Shown: positions 34,626 to 47,106, counted from the first letter of the stretch. The stretch: DNA of 64,000 nt from Adiantum capillus-veneris (GCA_014529385.2 CM043946.1:37706058-37770057), one strand, 5' to 3'. Numbers and translations: made by a program. Notes: a model not told the origin generated them from the sequence alone.

Positions 34626-35066
34626 ACGCAACTCTATGTGTCCATGACGTAGTGCTCACGAGCCTTGTCCAACGAATCCAAACAAAATGAAGCAGGCTCC
34701 CTTACTCGCGCCTGCATCTCAATTGCCTTGCAGTGCCGACACTCTGACAACCATCCTCAGGCTGAAAAAATATCACCCCACACCTTAGCTGGTTCAGCGC
34801 ATGCGTTTGCAACAAGTTCCTCCATGTGCCCTCGCTAGTGTTGATCGCACGCTCTCCCACTAACCACGTGACACACATACAAAATTCCTTTCCTTGAATT
34901 TGTCAAGAGGAAATTTTCGGCCAGAATTTTTGCTTTTCCCCTTGGCCTCAATTGGATGCTTTAAGAGATATATTTTCTCTTCATTTCCAGGTTTTCTTCA
35001 AGGCAAGCTCAAATCTAATTGAGGTTTCAGGACTTTTTTCAAAACTCGATCCCTTTGCTCTCCCTC

Positions 35067-35099
<33 letters not shown>

Positions 35100-35220
35100 T
35101 CCACGTGCCATCGTGCCACTCGTCCAGCAGCCAAGTATTCAAACAATCAAACAAACTCTTGAGCTAGCACAAAGTATTCAATTTGAACTTTTCTTATGCC
35201 TTTAGTTCTTGGGCAACACA
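34261..35220. other. Unassigned, probably U3 of the gag-only element, with CT tracts
   Basis: No supported gene. It contains two long CT tracts inside a duplicated segment of about 100 bases and a CT/CA tract near 35065-35098. I infer it is the outer part of the LTR, but no matching outer boundary or duplication could be located. Confidence 0.35.
34475..34622. repeat. Two (CT)n tracts in a duplicated segment
   Basis: Tracts 34475-34518 and 34570-34622 are each preceded by GCCA-CTCCCAT and followed by CAACA-GCAACTCT. This indicates a tandem duplication of a unit containing the tract. Confidence 0.88.
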
Positions 35221-36053
35221 TCAGTCTTTTCCTTGAATGCAATATAAGCATCTTGCTAGATTTTTATCAAAACAAATGAAAAAAACGTTTTGGCCACCTG
35301 CTGCTCCCTTTTCCACTCTCTTTTTCGCTTTACTGGTTTCCTTGAGTTTCAAAAGTCTAGCTTTAAACCCACGATCTTCAGTCATCCGTAAAAATCTTAT
35401 AGACACCTTATCCTTAGCGCAGTCAATAGCATTGACTTTCATCAGAAAGTGTGTCTTGACTTTGAATTCACGCATGGGATGAAGTCTCGGACATAGACTT
35501 TTGTTCTCTCTCCAATCTCGATATCTTTTTTGCTGTCTCAAACTTTGGTTGGGAAAATCATAGAACACTTCCATGTCTCTATCACAATGATTTTTTCCTT
35601 CCAATTCCTCAGACTTCTTGTCATCGACTTTTTCTTGTTTTCAAACCTATCAGAAGAATCGTGATAACACTCTTCCTCTTTTCCACAAAGCCTATCACTT
35701 GAATGTCAAGATTTGTTTCAATTTTTTTTTCTCGCATATTTTCTGGCTCTAGTTCATTTTCATCTTCCTCTGCATTCTGGCTTAGCATGTAGTATGGTAC
35801 AAATATCATAACCATTCTTGTCACAAAATTTTGTGGGAGTGGTTTTGTTTGCACATTAGTCGAATGTAACCAAGATTTGAGACCATTCTAGGGGTTCTAG
35901 CTTAACTTCTAGAAAGGGATCTTGTATATAAGCATCATTTTCTAAAAACCTTTCTAAGGCATTCCCATTTTGCTTGAAATCATTACATTCATTAGAAAAA
36001 ATTTGAGCCTTGCATGGGCCTTTTTTATTAAGGGATGATTTGGAAGTGGCCAA
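35221..36053 (-). pseudogene. Possible distal polyprotein remnant of the minus gag-protease element
   Basis: Three minus-strand open stretches (36053-35856, 35854-35621, 35604-35221) lie nearly end to end downstream of the protease at 37548-37126. They are rich in charged residues. No RT, RNase H, integrase or W-V-P-K motif can be read. I infer, weakly, that they are the decayed tail of that polyprotein; they could equally be unrelated. Confidence 0.3.
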
Positions 36054-37125
36054 TGGGAGGAGGGTGGAGATATCAAGATGCAGCTAGGAAGGGGTAGGTG
36101 TGTCATATCTTGTCCCCTATTTTCCTTGGTTTTGGTTTGGTCAAAACTACTATGAACCGGGTTCACCTTGGTATGTCATAAGAAAAAGTGGTGGACAACT
36201 AGATTTTCTTAACTCATAGTGTCAAAGATGGTTAAAAATACTTGAGGAAAAGCCAAACGGATCTTTATTCTCCATGGGATACAATGTGAAATTGGTCTAT
36301 TATTCAAATTAAAGGCCAAACTTAAAATTCAAATAGCTTTTTTGGGATTGTACCGCACAAGACTTTCAAATAAGTTGAAAAAGCCTTTTTAAAACGATGA
36401 AACGTGGAAGGATCTAAGTGGAATAAATAATATTGGAGCATGCATAACAGAGGCTACAGAGGTGCAACATTGTAGGCTGCATAAGCGCAACATTGTATGC
36501 CCTCTACCGCATAGGCGCAACCTTCCAATCTATTACACATGGCGCTTGCCTATAGGAGTCACGATGACATGAAGGGTGACAGTGCCTAAGGGGCCAGGGT
36601 TGCTCAGCGCTCGCAAACATGGTGGCATCGTGGAACCATGTAGTAGGCCAAGGATAGTTGGTAGAGCCTTACTGCTTGCCTGGCAAATACGACACGAAGA
36701 TAGCCTGGCACGCCGCCATGATCAATGACCGAATCACCGATTTTTTCACTGCAAAACTACTTAAATAATTTGACGTTTTTAAAAACATATCTTCAAAACC
36801 CCTTCAAGTTTAAAGTAGCTTTACAAAAAACCTTGTTATTTTTTAAAGTACTGTGAGAAATGGATTATTGCCTTTAAAAAAATGTTGTGGCCAATGAGAA
36901 TTTTGCATTTGACTCTTCAAATCAAATTTATTATTTTGCACTATTTCAAAAAGCTAATTCATTGTCCCTTTACAAACAGAATTTTCTAGTAAGAGTTTTT
37001 TTAGTCTATTTTATTGGTTGTAAATAGTCAGGAGCCTAGAAACCACTCTCTAACCTAGTACAAGACTAATAGCAGTTTTATGTGTTCCCTTAAATTCCTA
37101 CAAATTAGGAACATAACCCAATTCC
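36054..37125. other. Unassigned sequence with a small tandem repeat
   Basis: AT-rich, no supported ORF. At 36446-36515 three copies of a GCATAGGCGCAAC-type unit occur at intervals of about 25 bases. Confidence 0.45.
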
Positions 37126-37548
37126 TTACAAGGCCCATGCAAGGTTCATATTTATCCTAATGACGATTGCTGAGTCGAAATTTTCCACGGGTGTTCTAGT
37201 TTCATCATGATAACTATGATCTCTCATGTTTATCAATGTTGTGGTTTCATTATGTTTCAAGTACAAATAATTATACCCCCAGTCCTGTACCATCTTGAGT
37301 TGCCTCATGAATGGCCTTCTAAGGATAATATCATAATTACTTTTTTTGCCAAAATCTACTATAGCAAAAGTATATTCATACTCTATGCCACAAGAAGACA
37401 CCACTACTACTTCTAACAATCCTAAGGGTCTTTCAACATGCCCATCGGCTAGCTGCAATTTCATTATGGTAGTACTTATTTCTGGTTTTTTCAATATTTG
37501 TTTTGTTGCTATGGCAATGCCAGCTCCACTGTCAAGTATAGCTTTCAT
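37126..37548 (-). pseudogene. Aspartic protease of the decayed gag-protease element
   Basis: Reads AILDSGAGIAIATKQI, the classic D-S-G-A active site of retroviral-type proteases. It continues through LQLADGHVERPLG and VDFGKKSNYDIILRRPFMRQLKMVQDW, the C-terminal signature with R for the usual G in I-L-G-R-P-F. It is clearly related to the protease at 29199 in the full-length element but diverged. It lies downstream of the gag pieces on the same strand. Confidence 0.85.
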
Positions 37549-38511
37549 CTCGACACATTGTACTTGACAGGTAACATTGTATTTCCATCTTCACCCTCAC
37601 AGTACTCTCTAACTTTATTTAGAGGTACAGGCTTGGTACTTGACTTTGGTGGTTGTGTGTCGTTCAACTCATTTTCTAGGAACTTTATAGGACTTTTGTT
37701 GCCAAATTTCTCAAGACATTTACTTGCATCATTTTCAACAATTTAGCCAATGTGATTGTGCACTTGACCGGTGTAGATAATAATTCCATCAAAACTTTAG
37801 TATCCAGTTGTTTTGTTCCTCCTATCCTTTGTGAAGTTAATCTTTTGATTTATGACTTTGCCTCGTAATCTCCCATGTATGGAGGCAAAGTTTTCAGAGA
37901 TGTTGGTCTACTATCTTCTGATGCAATAGAACCAACATCCCCTTGAAATGATCTAGAGTCAACATCCCAAGGTGGTACTTCACATGAAATTATGAGAAAG
38001 ATGCAGACTTAACCATTTTGGTATCATCTTTGTCTTGTTCCTTTCTCACAGTTTCCCACAATTCTTCCGGCCATTGTTCTTGTACGATAGGAATGTAAGG
38101 TGGAGAATCCCTTAGTGACTCATCAGTGGTGTTTGGCACTAATCTCTCATCCTTATTGTTAGGCAATGATCTTTCAATGTTCTCTATCTTTTCTTGAAGC
38201 TTCTCTTCCATCTGAGCTTGGGCTTCTTTACTTGCTTTTCTGACTATCCTATCCCTCAATTCCATTGGCGGAGGTTCTAGCAATGTATGTCCAGTCTCAA
38301 TCAGCTATTTGCACATCTCTAGTCTCTATTTCTCCAACTCTGGATAAGGATACGCCATCCATATTTGGTCTAAGGTATGTATGTTTTTCAATATTGCCTC
38401 ATAAGCTTGCAAGAGTGCAACCAATGGCTCTATCACCTTGTCTACCGGAACAGATTCTCCTAAGCTAGCACTTCTTGGTGCCTTTGTTGATTTAAGGGAT
38501 TCAACTTCCCT
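37549..38511 (-). pseudogene. gag-protease linker of the decayed element
   Basis: Includes a 97-codon open stretch (38283-37990) with a helical, Glu/Lys-rich middle (EAQAQMEEKLQEKIENIERS) and an acidic tail. The flanking parts have stops. It resembles the charged linker between knuckles and protease in the full-length element only in composition. Confidence 0.45.
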
Positions 38512-38514
38512 TTG

Positions 38515-39475
38515 CTATTTTAATTGCTCTCGAGCCGTTGCCAGCTCAACCTCTATAGCCTTTTGTTTTCGCTCACGTCTAGCTTTCATTTTTGCTCTCC
38601 TCTCCTTCCAAGGGTTATCTCGACTGATGCTAGACTTTTCAATCTTGATCTCTTCTCGATTCTCATCATTACTCTTAGGATGATCATCAACTTTCTTCAC
38701 TTGGGCTCTTGTCATGACCTTGACTTGTACGTAGTTTCATTCTCATAACCTACAAGTGATGTTATCAAATTCACCATGCTCAACGTGGTCTTACCCTTTT
38801 TGTTTGGATGATTTGGGTAATCAACAATAAAATGTGTGATTCCACAGTCGTTACAATAGGTGTTTACTCTTACAATGTGTGTCCTGGGACCGTCTTTCAT
38901 AAGATGGTCACCATTACCTTTGTAACAAGGTCCTCTAGTATAGGTGCATTGGCATATGGTCCTTGAGGATATGAAGGCCTAGGATTAGGTCCTCCAGGAG
39001 CTATGAACATTACCGGTTGTTGTTCCGAGTTATGAGGTCCTTCTCTCATTGGTATTAATATTTCACAGGTGTTTCCACCTCCTTCTTTCCATCCTTCTGA
39101 TTGACGCATTTCCTCATAAGCCGGGTAACTAGGACGATTATAGCTTCCTTGTTCCTCGTAATATGATGCCAACACTAATGCTCTTTCTTGTGACTCTTCC
39201 ACATGCATTGTATATATGACGGCTACCTGTCCTTCTCTTGGCAGAGGTGGTTGAGTTCCCAATACTCGCATGGGCTTCTCCACTCCTACCGGATAATGAG
39301 TCGGACCTGGTGCATATCTTAGTGGCATGGGTGCTCCTACTTGCTGGCCCATTGGGCATTCTCTCATGTAGTTCTTATTGTAGAAACACTCCTCTGTCCT
39401 ATGGTTCGTGTATTTCTTCTCAATATCACACCATTTAGGTGCTATCTCCGGTAAGACATGACACTCTCTTGACAA
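38515..39475 (-). pseudogene. Zinc-knuckle region of gag, decayed element
   Basis: The first stretch (39475-38897) has C/H residues in WCDIEKKYTNHRTEECF followed by a Pro/Gly-rich linker. The next (38900-38712) contains CNDCGITHFIVDYPNHPNKK, aligning with CNRCGIDHLIAQCPYNPNAPK of the full-length element. It keeps the short C-x2-C-x3-H spacing but has Tyr for the last Cys. A coiled-coil-like Lys/Arg/Glu segment follows (38715-38515). Adjacent stretches are in different frames. Confidence 0.7.
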
Positions 39476-39738
39476 ATGGTCTCCTCCATAATTATAGCAT
39501 TTCCTTGGCTTCCGTACATGTGCTTTAGCGGCTGCTGGATTTACCTGACGTAAAAGCTCTTCAGTTAATTGTCGTAGTTGACCACTGCATCCGTCTTCTT
39601 CGTAGTTTTGATAGAATATGTCTCACTCAAAGTTGAACTCTTCTTGTCGCCACCCCTTTCTGCTTCGTCTTCAAAGATCTTACAGTTGTTGACCATATTT
39701 ATAGCCACTTTGGTCACCTCATCTAGGGTATCAAACTT

Positions 39739-40424
39739 CTAATCCCTTTTCAAAACCTCACTCAGCAAGCCCCAAATAAATTGACTGACTATCCTGGTTT
39801 CCGTAGGAAGTTCATCCACTGGACATCTCTTTACATAACGCTTCATTTGCTTGGAAGAATCCCTCATTGATTCCTTGTTTTCTTGCTCGAAGTTTATAAT
39901 GTAGGAGTAAGAATTATGCTCTAAACCCCTCTTAGAAAACTCTCCAGTGAATTTGTCATAGAATTCTTCCATCGTATCAAATCACAGGTTCTTCAAGGAT
40001 TGGAACCAATCCGCTGCATCACCTTCTAATTTCATTCCAAACCCTTGGAACTGTGTCCAATGATCATTGATGTTTTCGGCCTCTATGACCTTCATGAAAC
40101 TAGCCACATGTGCAAATGGGTCTCCTGCTCCTGAAATGTTTTTGTTCATCCACTTGGCTAACTGGGATGGTCTAGCTTGCCTGTCTCCATTTTCTTGTCT
40201 CCAAGGATTCTCCCTAGAGCACAACCTCCTAAACCATCAACTACTGGAGCCCCTAATATAGGTGCTCTTCCTGTCGGCATTCTAGAATTTATTCCATGTG
40301 ATGGTGGATGGGTTGGTCCTGTATTGACCGTATGTCCACCTCTCATCTCTGATCTTTCTACTACCATACTTGAACTAGGAGTCTTTTTTCCAGGCCCCCT
40401 CATGATAGTTCCAGCTATCACCAC
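39739..40424 (-). pseudogene. gag capsid domain, decayed element
   Basis: Minus-strand stretches 40424-40158, 40224-39982 and 39972-39739 together give the retrotransposon gag pattern: DPFAHVASFMKVIEAENI, then LEGDAADWFQSLKNL, then FYDKFTGEFSKRG, then SMRDSSKQMKRYVKRCP and IVSQFIWGLL. At least one frameshift (near 40200) and a stop after LKNL break it. The ADW-aromatic core corresponds to GDWYRTL in the full-length element. Confidence 0.8.
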
Positions 40425-40433
40425 TCCTTCTTT

Positions 40434-41255
40434 TCAACTTGTGGTTTCTCTCTGGTTGCTTTTCTCTCGTCTCAAGTATTCACCCTCTCTTTGTGACTCA
40501 GCCATGACTTCAATCTCAACTTTCTTGTCACTCGTAGACTTTATAGGATCTAGGTAAATTGTTGACATAGATACTCCATTAATCCAAAAATTAAGAAGAT
40601 CTACTTGAATAGGTTTACAATATCTTCGGGCATACTTGTCTACTATGAGGGTAGGATGTCCTGGTTTACTCCTATCCTCAAAGATATACAAGTATTTTTC
40701 TTCAGCCAACTCTCTAGGCACAAGTTCCATGCACTTATAAAAAGTGCCTCCCAATTCTGGTTTCATGCGGTACAACCCATCTTCTAAAGTCTTGTATAAG
40801 TTCATAGGAATTTCCGATTGCTTCTCAACAACTTCATACTCCTCTCTATTCACTAAGATGTTCCCAAACTTGTCCACTAAGTCAAGATCTTCCACAACAC
40901 GGTATTGGGCACCTTTAGTGTGCACATAGCAATCAGAATTGTAATATGCACCCACATATTTTGGTGCCATTCCAAGAACATCACCACAACCGTAATAGTA
41001 ATTTCCATTATTGTCCTTGTATATGGATGCTCCATGTTGGTTAGAATATTTAAACACTAACTCAATCTTGTTTTCCTCCTGGAAAATGCTTGAGGTACCT
41101 GCCACTAGGTTACCACTCAAAAAACTCTGGCCTTTTCCTTCAGAAGCCATTTCAGAGGATGAGTAGTCGGATGACATACTCGATCCTTCCTGAATAGTTG
41201 TCAAGGGTTCTACGTCAACTTGGTTGACACTCGCTTCAGTAGACGCTCTACTCAC
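40434..41255 (-). pseudogene. gag N-terminal region of the decayed element
   Basis: A 273-codon frame with a Ser/Glu-rich start (MSRASTEASVNQVDVEPLT) and then a folded-looking region rich in Tyr and Gly (NNGNYYYGCGDVLG, GGTFYKCMELVP). It ends at a TGA (40436-40434), after which the same frame continues into the next gag piece, so the stop is secondary. I do not recognise the Tyr/Gly region as a named domain. Its position at the front of gag is clear from the neighbours. Confidence 0.6.
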
Positions 41256-41629
41256 TTAATTTTGAACACTCTTAGCTCCTAACTTAAAAAAGGTTTTTGA
41301 TATCAAATACATAAGCGACTGGAAGTAGACCTTGCAAACTTGAAAACTTACCTTAGCTACTCTCTCCTGTCTTGATCTGTGATGAACTCCTTTTGGTATC
41401 TACACAAATATGGTTAGTCTATTCACAAGGTTTTAATTATGTACAAGAGTTACAAATTTCCACTGAATGAACTGACAAAGTTTTGCAATCAATCTTTTCT
41501 GCTAATGTGTGTTTTTGGGTCTTCTGGTGGTCCAATTTCAAATTTGAAGATATGGTTAGGACCCTAGGAAAGTGTAGATCACAACTATGGAGTCATCTTT
41601 TGCCAAAAGTCAACATTGCAAGTACTTGC

Positions 41630-41649
41630 TACTCTATCGCGATAGAGTA
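41630..41649. repeat. 20-bp perfect palindrome, copy 1
   Basis: TACTCTATCGCGATAGAGTA, its own reverse complement. Confidence 0.95.
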
Positions 41650-41828
41650 AGAGTTACCCCCAGAATTGCCCAATTTTGGATTTTGACCTTACCTTGTGAT
41701 TCTAGGCACTCTCCTGAGTCTACCCTAGTGGTCCAAATGCCTTGAAACTTCTTGAGTGCACTCTAGATGCCCATGTGGTGCTATGTCCCAGAGGGTTTGT
41801 TAAATTTTGGCTCCTAGCTAGATGCTAC

Positions 41829-41848
41829 TACTCTATCGCGATAGAGTA
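41829..41848. repeat. 20-bp perfect palindrome, copy 2
   Basis: Same 20 bases as copy 1, 199 bases further on. Confidence 0.95.
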
Positions 41849-42125
41849 AGGAGTTGGTCTTTTTAACCTCTTTCTCAAATCTCTCTTCATAGCCAAGCTC
41901 CCCACTCTTTGTATAGCTCATGTGCCAATTTTCACAAGGTTTGGAAATTCGGTCAAGTCCTTTTGTCCTATTTGTCTCAAAAGTCTAACTCTAAACACTA
42001 GACAAGTGCTTTGGTGGTCCTACTGATGTCCAAATCTTCCCAATTTTGGTATGCACACTAGTGATGCTGTATACAATCTATGGCTCAGAGGGTTTTGCAA
42101 AATTCCAAGTCTATCCGCTAGATGC

Positions 42126-42145
42126 TACTCTATCGCAATAGAGTA
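42126..42145. repeat. 20-bp palindrome, copy 3 with one change
   Basis: TACTCTATCGCAATAGAGTA, one base from the palindrome, 297 bases after copy 2. A half site TCGCGATAGAGTA occurs at about 43232 inside the LTR. Confidence 0.95.
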
Positions 42146-42883
42146 GGCAAAGAGTCACTAAGACCTTATTTTTTTTACTGTTTTTGCAGATTGGAATCCC
42201 TACACTCTTAAAACACTGTCTAGAAAGGTTCACTCAATTTGGAGTTTTCTTCATTTAAATTCAGGCAATTCATTGTTTCCTACTTCCAAAAGTCAATTTC
42301 ACAGCTTAGTTGCACCAATAGTGATGCAAAAATTATGACAACACACACTAAATCTTGTGAACATCAATTGCACACAATGTTAAGCTCAGATTGTCAAAAG
42401 CTAGTGTTTCCCTCACTTTTGGTTTTTGTTGGCTCACTTAGCATTTTCTTCCAACAACCCTTGTTCCCTTTTGGTTTTCTCGCATTTTTAGCGTTTTCTC
42501 AAGCGCTGGATCAAAATCCAATTACCCATCTCTTCACACCCTTCAAGGATGTATAATGTGGGTTTTGCTTTCAAGGGAAGCAAACAACCTTGCTTGTTTC
42601 CTTTCTTTTTCTGTTTATTGCATTTTCTCAGCGTTTTTTTGTGCTAACTACTTATGACCATAACCATAAAAAACCATAAACCAAAATCCAAACAAACTTA
42701 ATGTTTCCTACCTAAACTAACTAGTCGCAGATCCTCTGCAAGACACTCGCTTCCTGGCTATCCACTAGACCACGGAATAACCTCTTCCGGATCCTATCAA
42801 AAAACTATTGCTCTCTCTAGTAACTAGAGCAAGCTACCCATCACACAAGTGACGTACGTAGGTCTTCCTACTTAAGGTATTGT

Positions 42884-42902
42884 GTCCCCGACAATGACAC
42901 CA
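42884..42902 (-). promoter_or_regulatory. Primer-binding site of the decayed gag-protease element
   Basis: Reads TGGTGTCATTGTCGGGGAC on the minus strand. It agrees with the tRNA-Asp-type site of the full-length element over most positions, with C-to-T changes, and sits one base after the LTR end. Confidence 0.75.
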
Positions 42903-42903
42903 A

Positions 42904-43814
42904 TGTTTTAGGGCCAGCTACTCACCGTGTTCATGCTCACAGGCACAACCATGATAACAAACTTGTCATCCAAGGACACGACTAACCCGTAGGTGCACAG
43001 AAGCAACCTCATTAGCTTGCTAGAACCTACTCATACGCACTCAAATTATGCACTAATCACTCATCTGCAGTTGGTCTCGACCAACCATAACCCATAACGC
43101 TCACAAGAGGTTCAACACCGCAAAACAACTTGGAATCGCACCAAACTTGCTAGGCCCTATCCCTTCACTAGGACACACCTACCTAAAAGTCTAGTAGCAC
43201 CAGATTCTAACCCTAACCCTCTGAAATACAGTCGCGATAGAGTACCATGTCAAGAACTTAAAGTGTGTGAAATTGACGTTTATGAATACCTACGCGTAGC
43301 TTATCTCGTCCTAATTCCAGAAAGCACTTGAATGCTGAAAACAGACAACATATGCGTTACTTACAAGCAAATCAAGCTCGAGGGAAGAGTGCTCGTGAAC
43401 ATCATGATAGAGTGAATGTTGGTGGTGGGCATGTAGCTCTTAGCAAGGCTACCACGATGGCATAGTCGGCTCGTGAATATGTTGAGGGAGATGTGCGTAG
43501 TGAAGAGGATAAGATAACAAAATCTCTGTCTCTCACACACAAAGTACTCGTATGACGGTTGATTTGAAAATGATAATTGATTGTGTTCAAAAAATAAACC
43601 TAAGTGACCTTTAATCTTAGATCACTTGAGTTCCAAAATGTACAAACTCTAATAAAGATCCTACTCAATGTATTTACAAGTTGGAAACACATCTGCGCCC
43701 TTGCCGATTATACAAATAGGTTCATAATCCCAGTGATTGATCAAAAAATGAATGTTGATGCCTTTACACAAAAAATTAAGGCTTGATTAAATTGTTGGAC
43801 TAAGGGCTCCAACA
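42904..43814 (-). repeat. 5' LTR of the decayed gag-protease element
   Basis: On the minus strand it would run from TGTTGGAGCCC to GGCCCTAAAACA, about 911 bp, directly followed by the primer site. The inner boundary is well supported by that site. The outer boundary is inferred from the TG start and the inverted-repeat-like end; no second LTR is available to confirm it. It differs from the LTR of the full-length element. Confidence 0.6.
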
Positions 43815-43902
43815 GATAATCAATCACAAATACGCATAGGAGGAGATGAATACCTCTTATCTGGGGAGATTCAACCCCATGCTGTGTTGCTCTCCTCCAT
43901 CT

Positions 43903-43956
<54 letters not shown>

Positions 43957-46027
43957 CCTCTCTCTCTCTCTCTACACAACATTATCGCTCTAGAGGAGTG
44001 TGCAGAATCGTGTGCAAGATACTCTTCTCGACAACCTGGCCACCCACTTCGCAACAGAAGTAGTGGAGGATCCCACGGAAATGTATGTATATGCTTCCAG
44101 ATATATCTTTCCAAAATGTACATCACTTCACAAAGTCTAGTCAAGAAGAACTTTGCAAAATGTTATCTAACTTGGAGAGAGTTGTGCTGCAGGTGCAACC
44201 ACCATTGATAATTAGGGATACAATTTGGAAGAGCTTCAACAACATATTGAAGAGATACAATTAGACGCACAAACAATTTGGCCTCTGGGAAGACAACATT
44301 ATTTTAAGTGAGGGGGAATAGTTTAGTATTTAGTGAACCTTCCCAAGTCAATAGAGAAATGCAACCACATTTAGGATATATAGATGAGTATGGAGTTATG
44401 AAATGGAGGTAGCTGTGTGGAAAATTTTTTATGCAATAAGTGGAAATGTACAACCTCACTTGTTTGGACCTTTATTGTGGAGAAACTTAAAGTTTTTTTG
44501 TTTTTTTGTAACTTATGCAGATAATTATTTCTCATGCAATCATTAGAAAGAAACATACACTTATTCTCAATCTTAATGGAGTTTGATACAAGTAAGAGAA
44601 GCGACATTCATGTACCAAATGTGTCCGAATTGACACTGGGTGCACCACATCCCGGGGTGTTTTAAATTTTTGGATGAGCTTTGTTAGAATTTTCATGTTG
44701 GCCTATGGTCCACAATGATACATAGGAATGTTTGTGCTCATTTAAACACTCTTGAAGAGCATGCATATAAACTCCATAGGAGGGGAGGGAGGGCGGTGTC
44801 ACTCATAAAAATGTACATATAGCACATGAAGGAGTATTGAACTTATCAACCCAACAAAGAGATTTTATACTATTTGAATAGGAAAATGGTCTATTTTTAT
44901 TATGGTTAAAAGAAAAATGAGGTTTTTATAATTAGGAGTTGAACGCACATGTTATGAGGGATTAACATATAGTGGCCCCCTGAGCACATAAATGGTATCA
45001 TTCCTTTATGGTTTGGACTTTGGAGTTAAGAAGATTTCTATATCCATAATCTTCAAAATGTGTATGGGCTAGATCAGCCTAATGTTTGCAATAGGAAGAA
45101 TAGTTTTCTCATTGATGGTAGTCCTTTCAAGGGATGTATTAAATCCTAAGGATAGCTATTGTTATGCAAATCTAGAATGGGTATGAATGCACTAAGCAAC
45201 CTAGAATTGGTGAAGTTGACTTGTTGACCCAATTAGGTGATTGAGAAGTCATGGCAAGAGAATGGTATTGTGGCAAGAGGAATAATTACTTAGAGATACT
45301 ATGGATGAAAATAAACTAAAATGCGCAATAGTAGAAAGCATCTTCAATAGTTTGCTATATTTCTTGGAGAGATTGCAATCACTTTGGTAGCTTGTTGGGT
45401 ACTTGGTGAGCAAGTGACGTTTAATGAACCACCTTAACACTAGGTTGGTAATGGGACACTTTTATGTCCCGTTAAATGACCATTTTCCTTATATTCAGTT
45501 TGTAGTCTCAAAGGTGAGTATATTTATGCATAGCCCATGGCCTAAGCATTGACATGCTATTAATGATGATGATGAGATTAGGGGGTGTAGAAATGGAAAC
45601 ACTCCATAAGAAAAGAGAGAAATACTCTATTGCATTGATTGTAAAGAAATACACAGTGTCCTTTTATGTAGAGCTAGAGAGAGGCATCTAAGGGCATATG
45701 AGATGACCTCACAAGATGCCTTATCTTCCACATAGGATGTTTCCACATCACTTTCACATGGAATTACATACATGGCTTGACACAGAGGATGATGACATGG
45801 AGAAGGTATTCACACATTAGGAAGTATTTGGACCTTGCATGGGCCTTGTAAGAATGCCTAATTTTAAGGAGTTAGGGCTAAAAGTTGTGCTTAAAGGGGA
45901 CAAAGGGAATGATAGAGGCTATACTTGTAGGTCCCTTTCTAGCATTCTCTCCTAAAAACTATAGGTTTACTATCTAACTATATTATTTTTCTCTCTCTAA
46001 CTTTTCAGCATCTCTACTTAGAGAAGA
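43815..46027. other. Unassigned sequence, CT tract, possible LTR
   Basis: A (CT)n tract fills 43907-43973. No supported gene follows. At 45581-45590 a purine-rich ATTAGGGGG runs into TGTAGAAATGG, which would suit the start of an LTR extending to about 46010, but no second copy, primer site or duplication was found. An antisense frame across the CT tract is composition only. Confidence 0.35.
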
Positions 46028-46800
46028 ATGGGGTCTCATAACTACCCCATGCAACCTAAGCAACTCGTGGGTCAAAGGAGCCCAAAAAGTGCCTTTTTTT
46101 CTAAACTCTCAAATAAGTCCCATTTCCCTCGAAAAAGGGGTCCCAACACACATGTATACCAAAAAAATAAGTTTTTGACCTCTTTTTATAAAATCTTTAG
46201 CTCTCTTCTCACTCCCTCCATAGACTTTTGGGTTTTACTAGTATTTCTCCCCAAAGAAGTAGAATCTTTGCCCTTAATTTCTCTCCAATCATTGCATTTC
46301 CCTCTCCTCCTTCTTCCAATGCCCCATATCCCTGCTCCTGCTCCAATCCCCTCATTTGTGATCTTGTGCACATACAAGAAGCTTGCCAAATTTGTTCAAA
46401 CATATGGCGACAAGCTCATCAACATGGCAGAGAAAAAGTATGGAGTCCCTCATCATGGAGCTTTGTAGAACATAAGCTTTTTATGGGATTCAATGTATAT
46501 GGACACTTGGAGCTCTTCTTCCCTACCATGGTGGGGCATGTGGAGGAAGCATGGAAAAATCTACATGACACCTTGAGAATAGAGGTAACCGATGCAGTGA
46601 GAGAGGCGGGAGGCATCAATTTGCTAATAGTGGACACATAACAAAAGATTTAGCTTGTAAGATCAATATTGTATAAGTGCTTGCGGATGTCCCCACTAGT
46701 GGCACTGAAGGCAAAAAAATATATTGTTGTGGAATCGCATGATGCAAGGCACAAGATCAAGGAAGGCAAGCTCATAGAGGGTGTAATTTCAGCCAATGGA
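46028..46800 (+). pseudogene. Unrecognised frameshifted coding remnant
   Basis: Two overlapping plus-strand frames (46028-46468 and 46228-46641) join into one plausible protein if shifted near 46460: YKKLAKFVQTYGDKLINMAEKKYG in the first, EHKLFMGFNVYGHLELFFPT and DAVREAGGINLL in the second. After a stop at 46639-46641 the frame continues with further sense-like sequence to about 46800. The helical, Lys/Glu-rich composition faintly recalls REF/SRPP lipid-droplet proteins, but I would not assign it. It is the best candidate in this region for a relic of a host gene or of captured gene sequence. Confidence 0.3.
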
Positions 46801-47106
46801 TACAAGGGACCTCAAGGGTGTTGAAGGATGCAAAGAAGTTCATTTCTAAGAGGTCATGGGCTTTGAAGCCCTCTTGGCTTCTCTCTTCCTAATCTATGAC
46901 CACATTTAAGCCCACTATCAAAGACATCATCATCACAATCTATTTGTCATCAAGCTAAAAAAGGCTTGAATAACACACATTATCATGTGTATGCATTCTC
47001 GGAGCATACACACATGCCCCTTTGTTACTCTCTTTGCTTTGCTTGCAACCTAGTAAGGTCGTTTTGATATGGGCAGGTGCCATCACTTACACTAAGTCTC
47101 TCCCCC
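46801..47106. other. Unassigned flank of the CACTA element
   Basis: No gene seen. It ends in TCTCTCCCCCC, the pre-insertion site of the CACTA transposon. Confidence 0.5.

Larger units (their letters stand above)
41256..42883 (-). other. 5' leader of the decayed gag-protease element
   Basis: About 1.6 kb between primer site and gag. It holds three imperfect repeats of 200-300 bases sharing the order TGGTGGTCC, CTCAGAGGGTTTTG or similar, CTAGATGCTACT, and a 20-base palindrome. No supported ORF. Confidence 0.6.

Noticed and set aside
37125-37144. 20-base identity with 45833-45852 on the opposite strand, suggesting a shared element
   Set aside because: Flanking similarity is too weak to extend it with confidence; left as coincidence or a very old fragment.
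43207-43220. CTAACCCTAACCCT, like plant telomere repeat
   Set aside because: Only two units, inside an LTR; not a telomere or an interstitial array.
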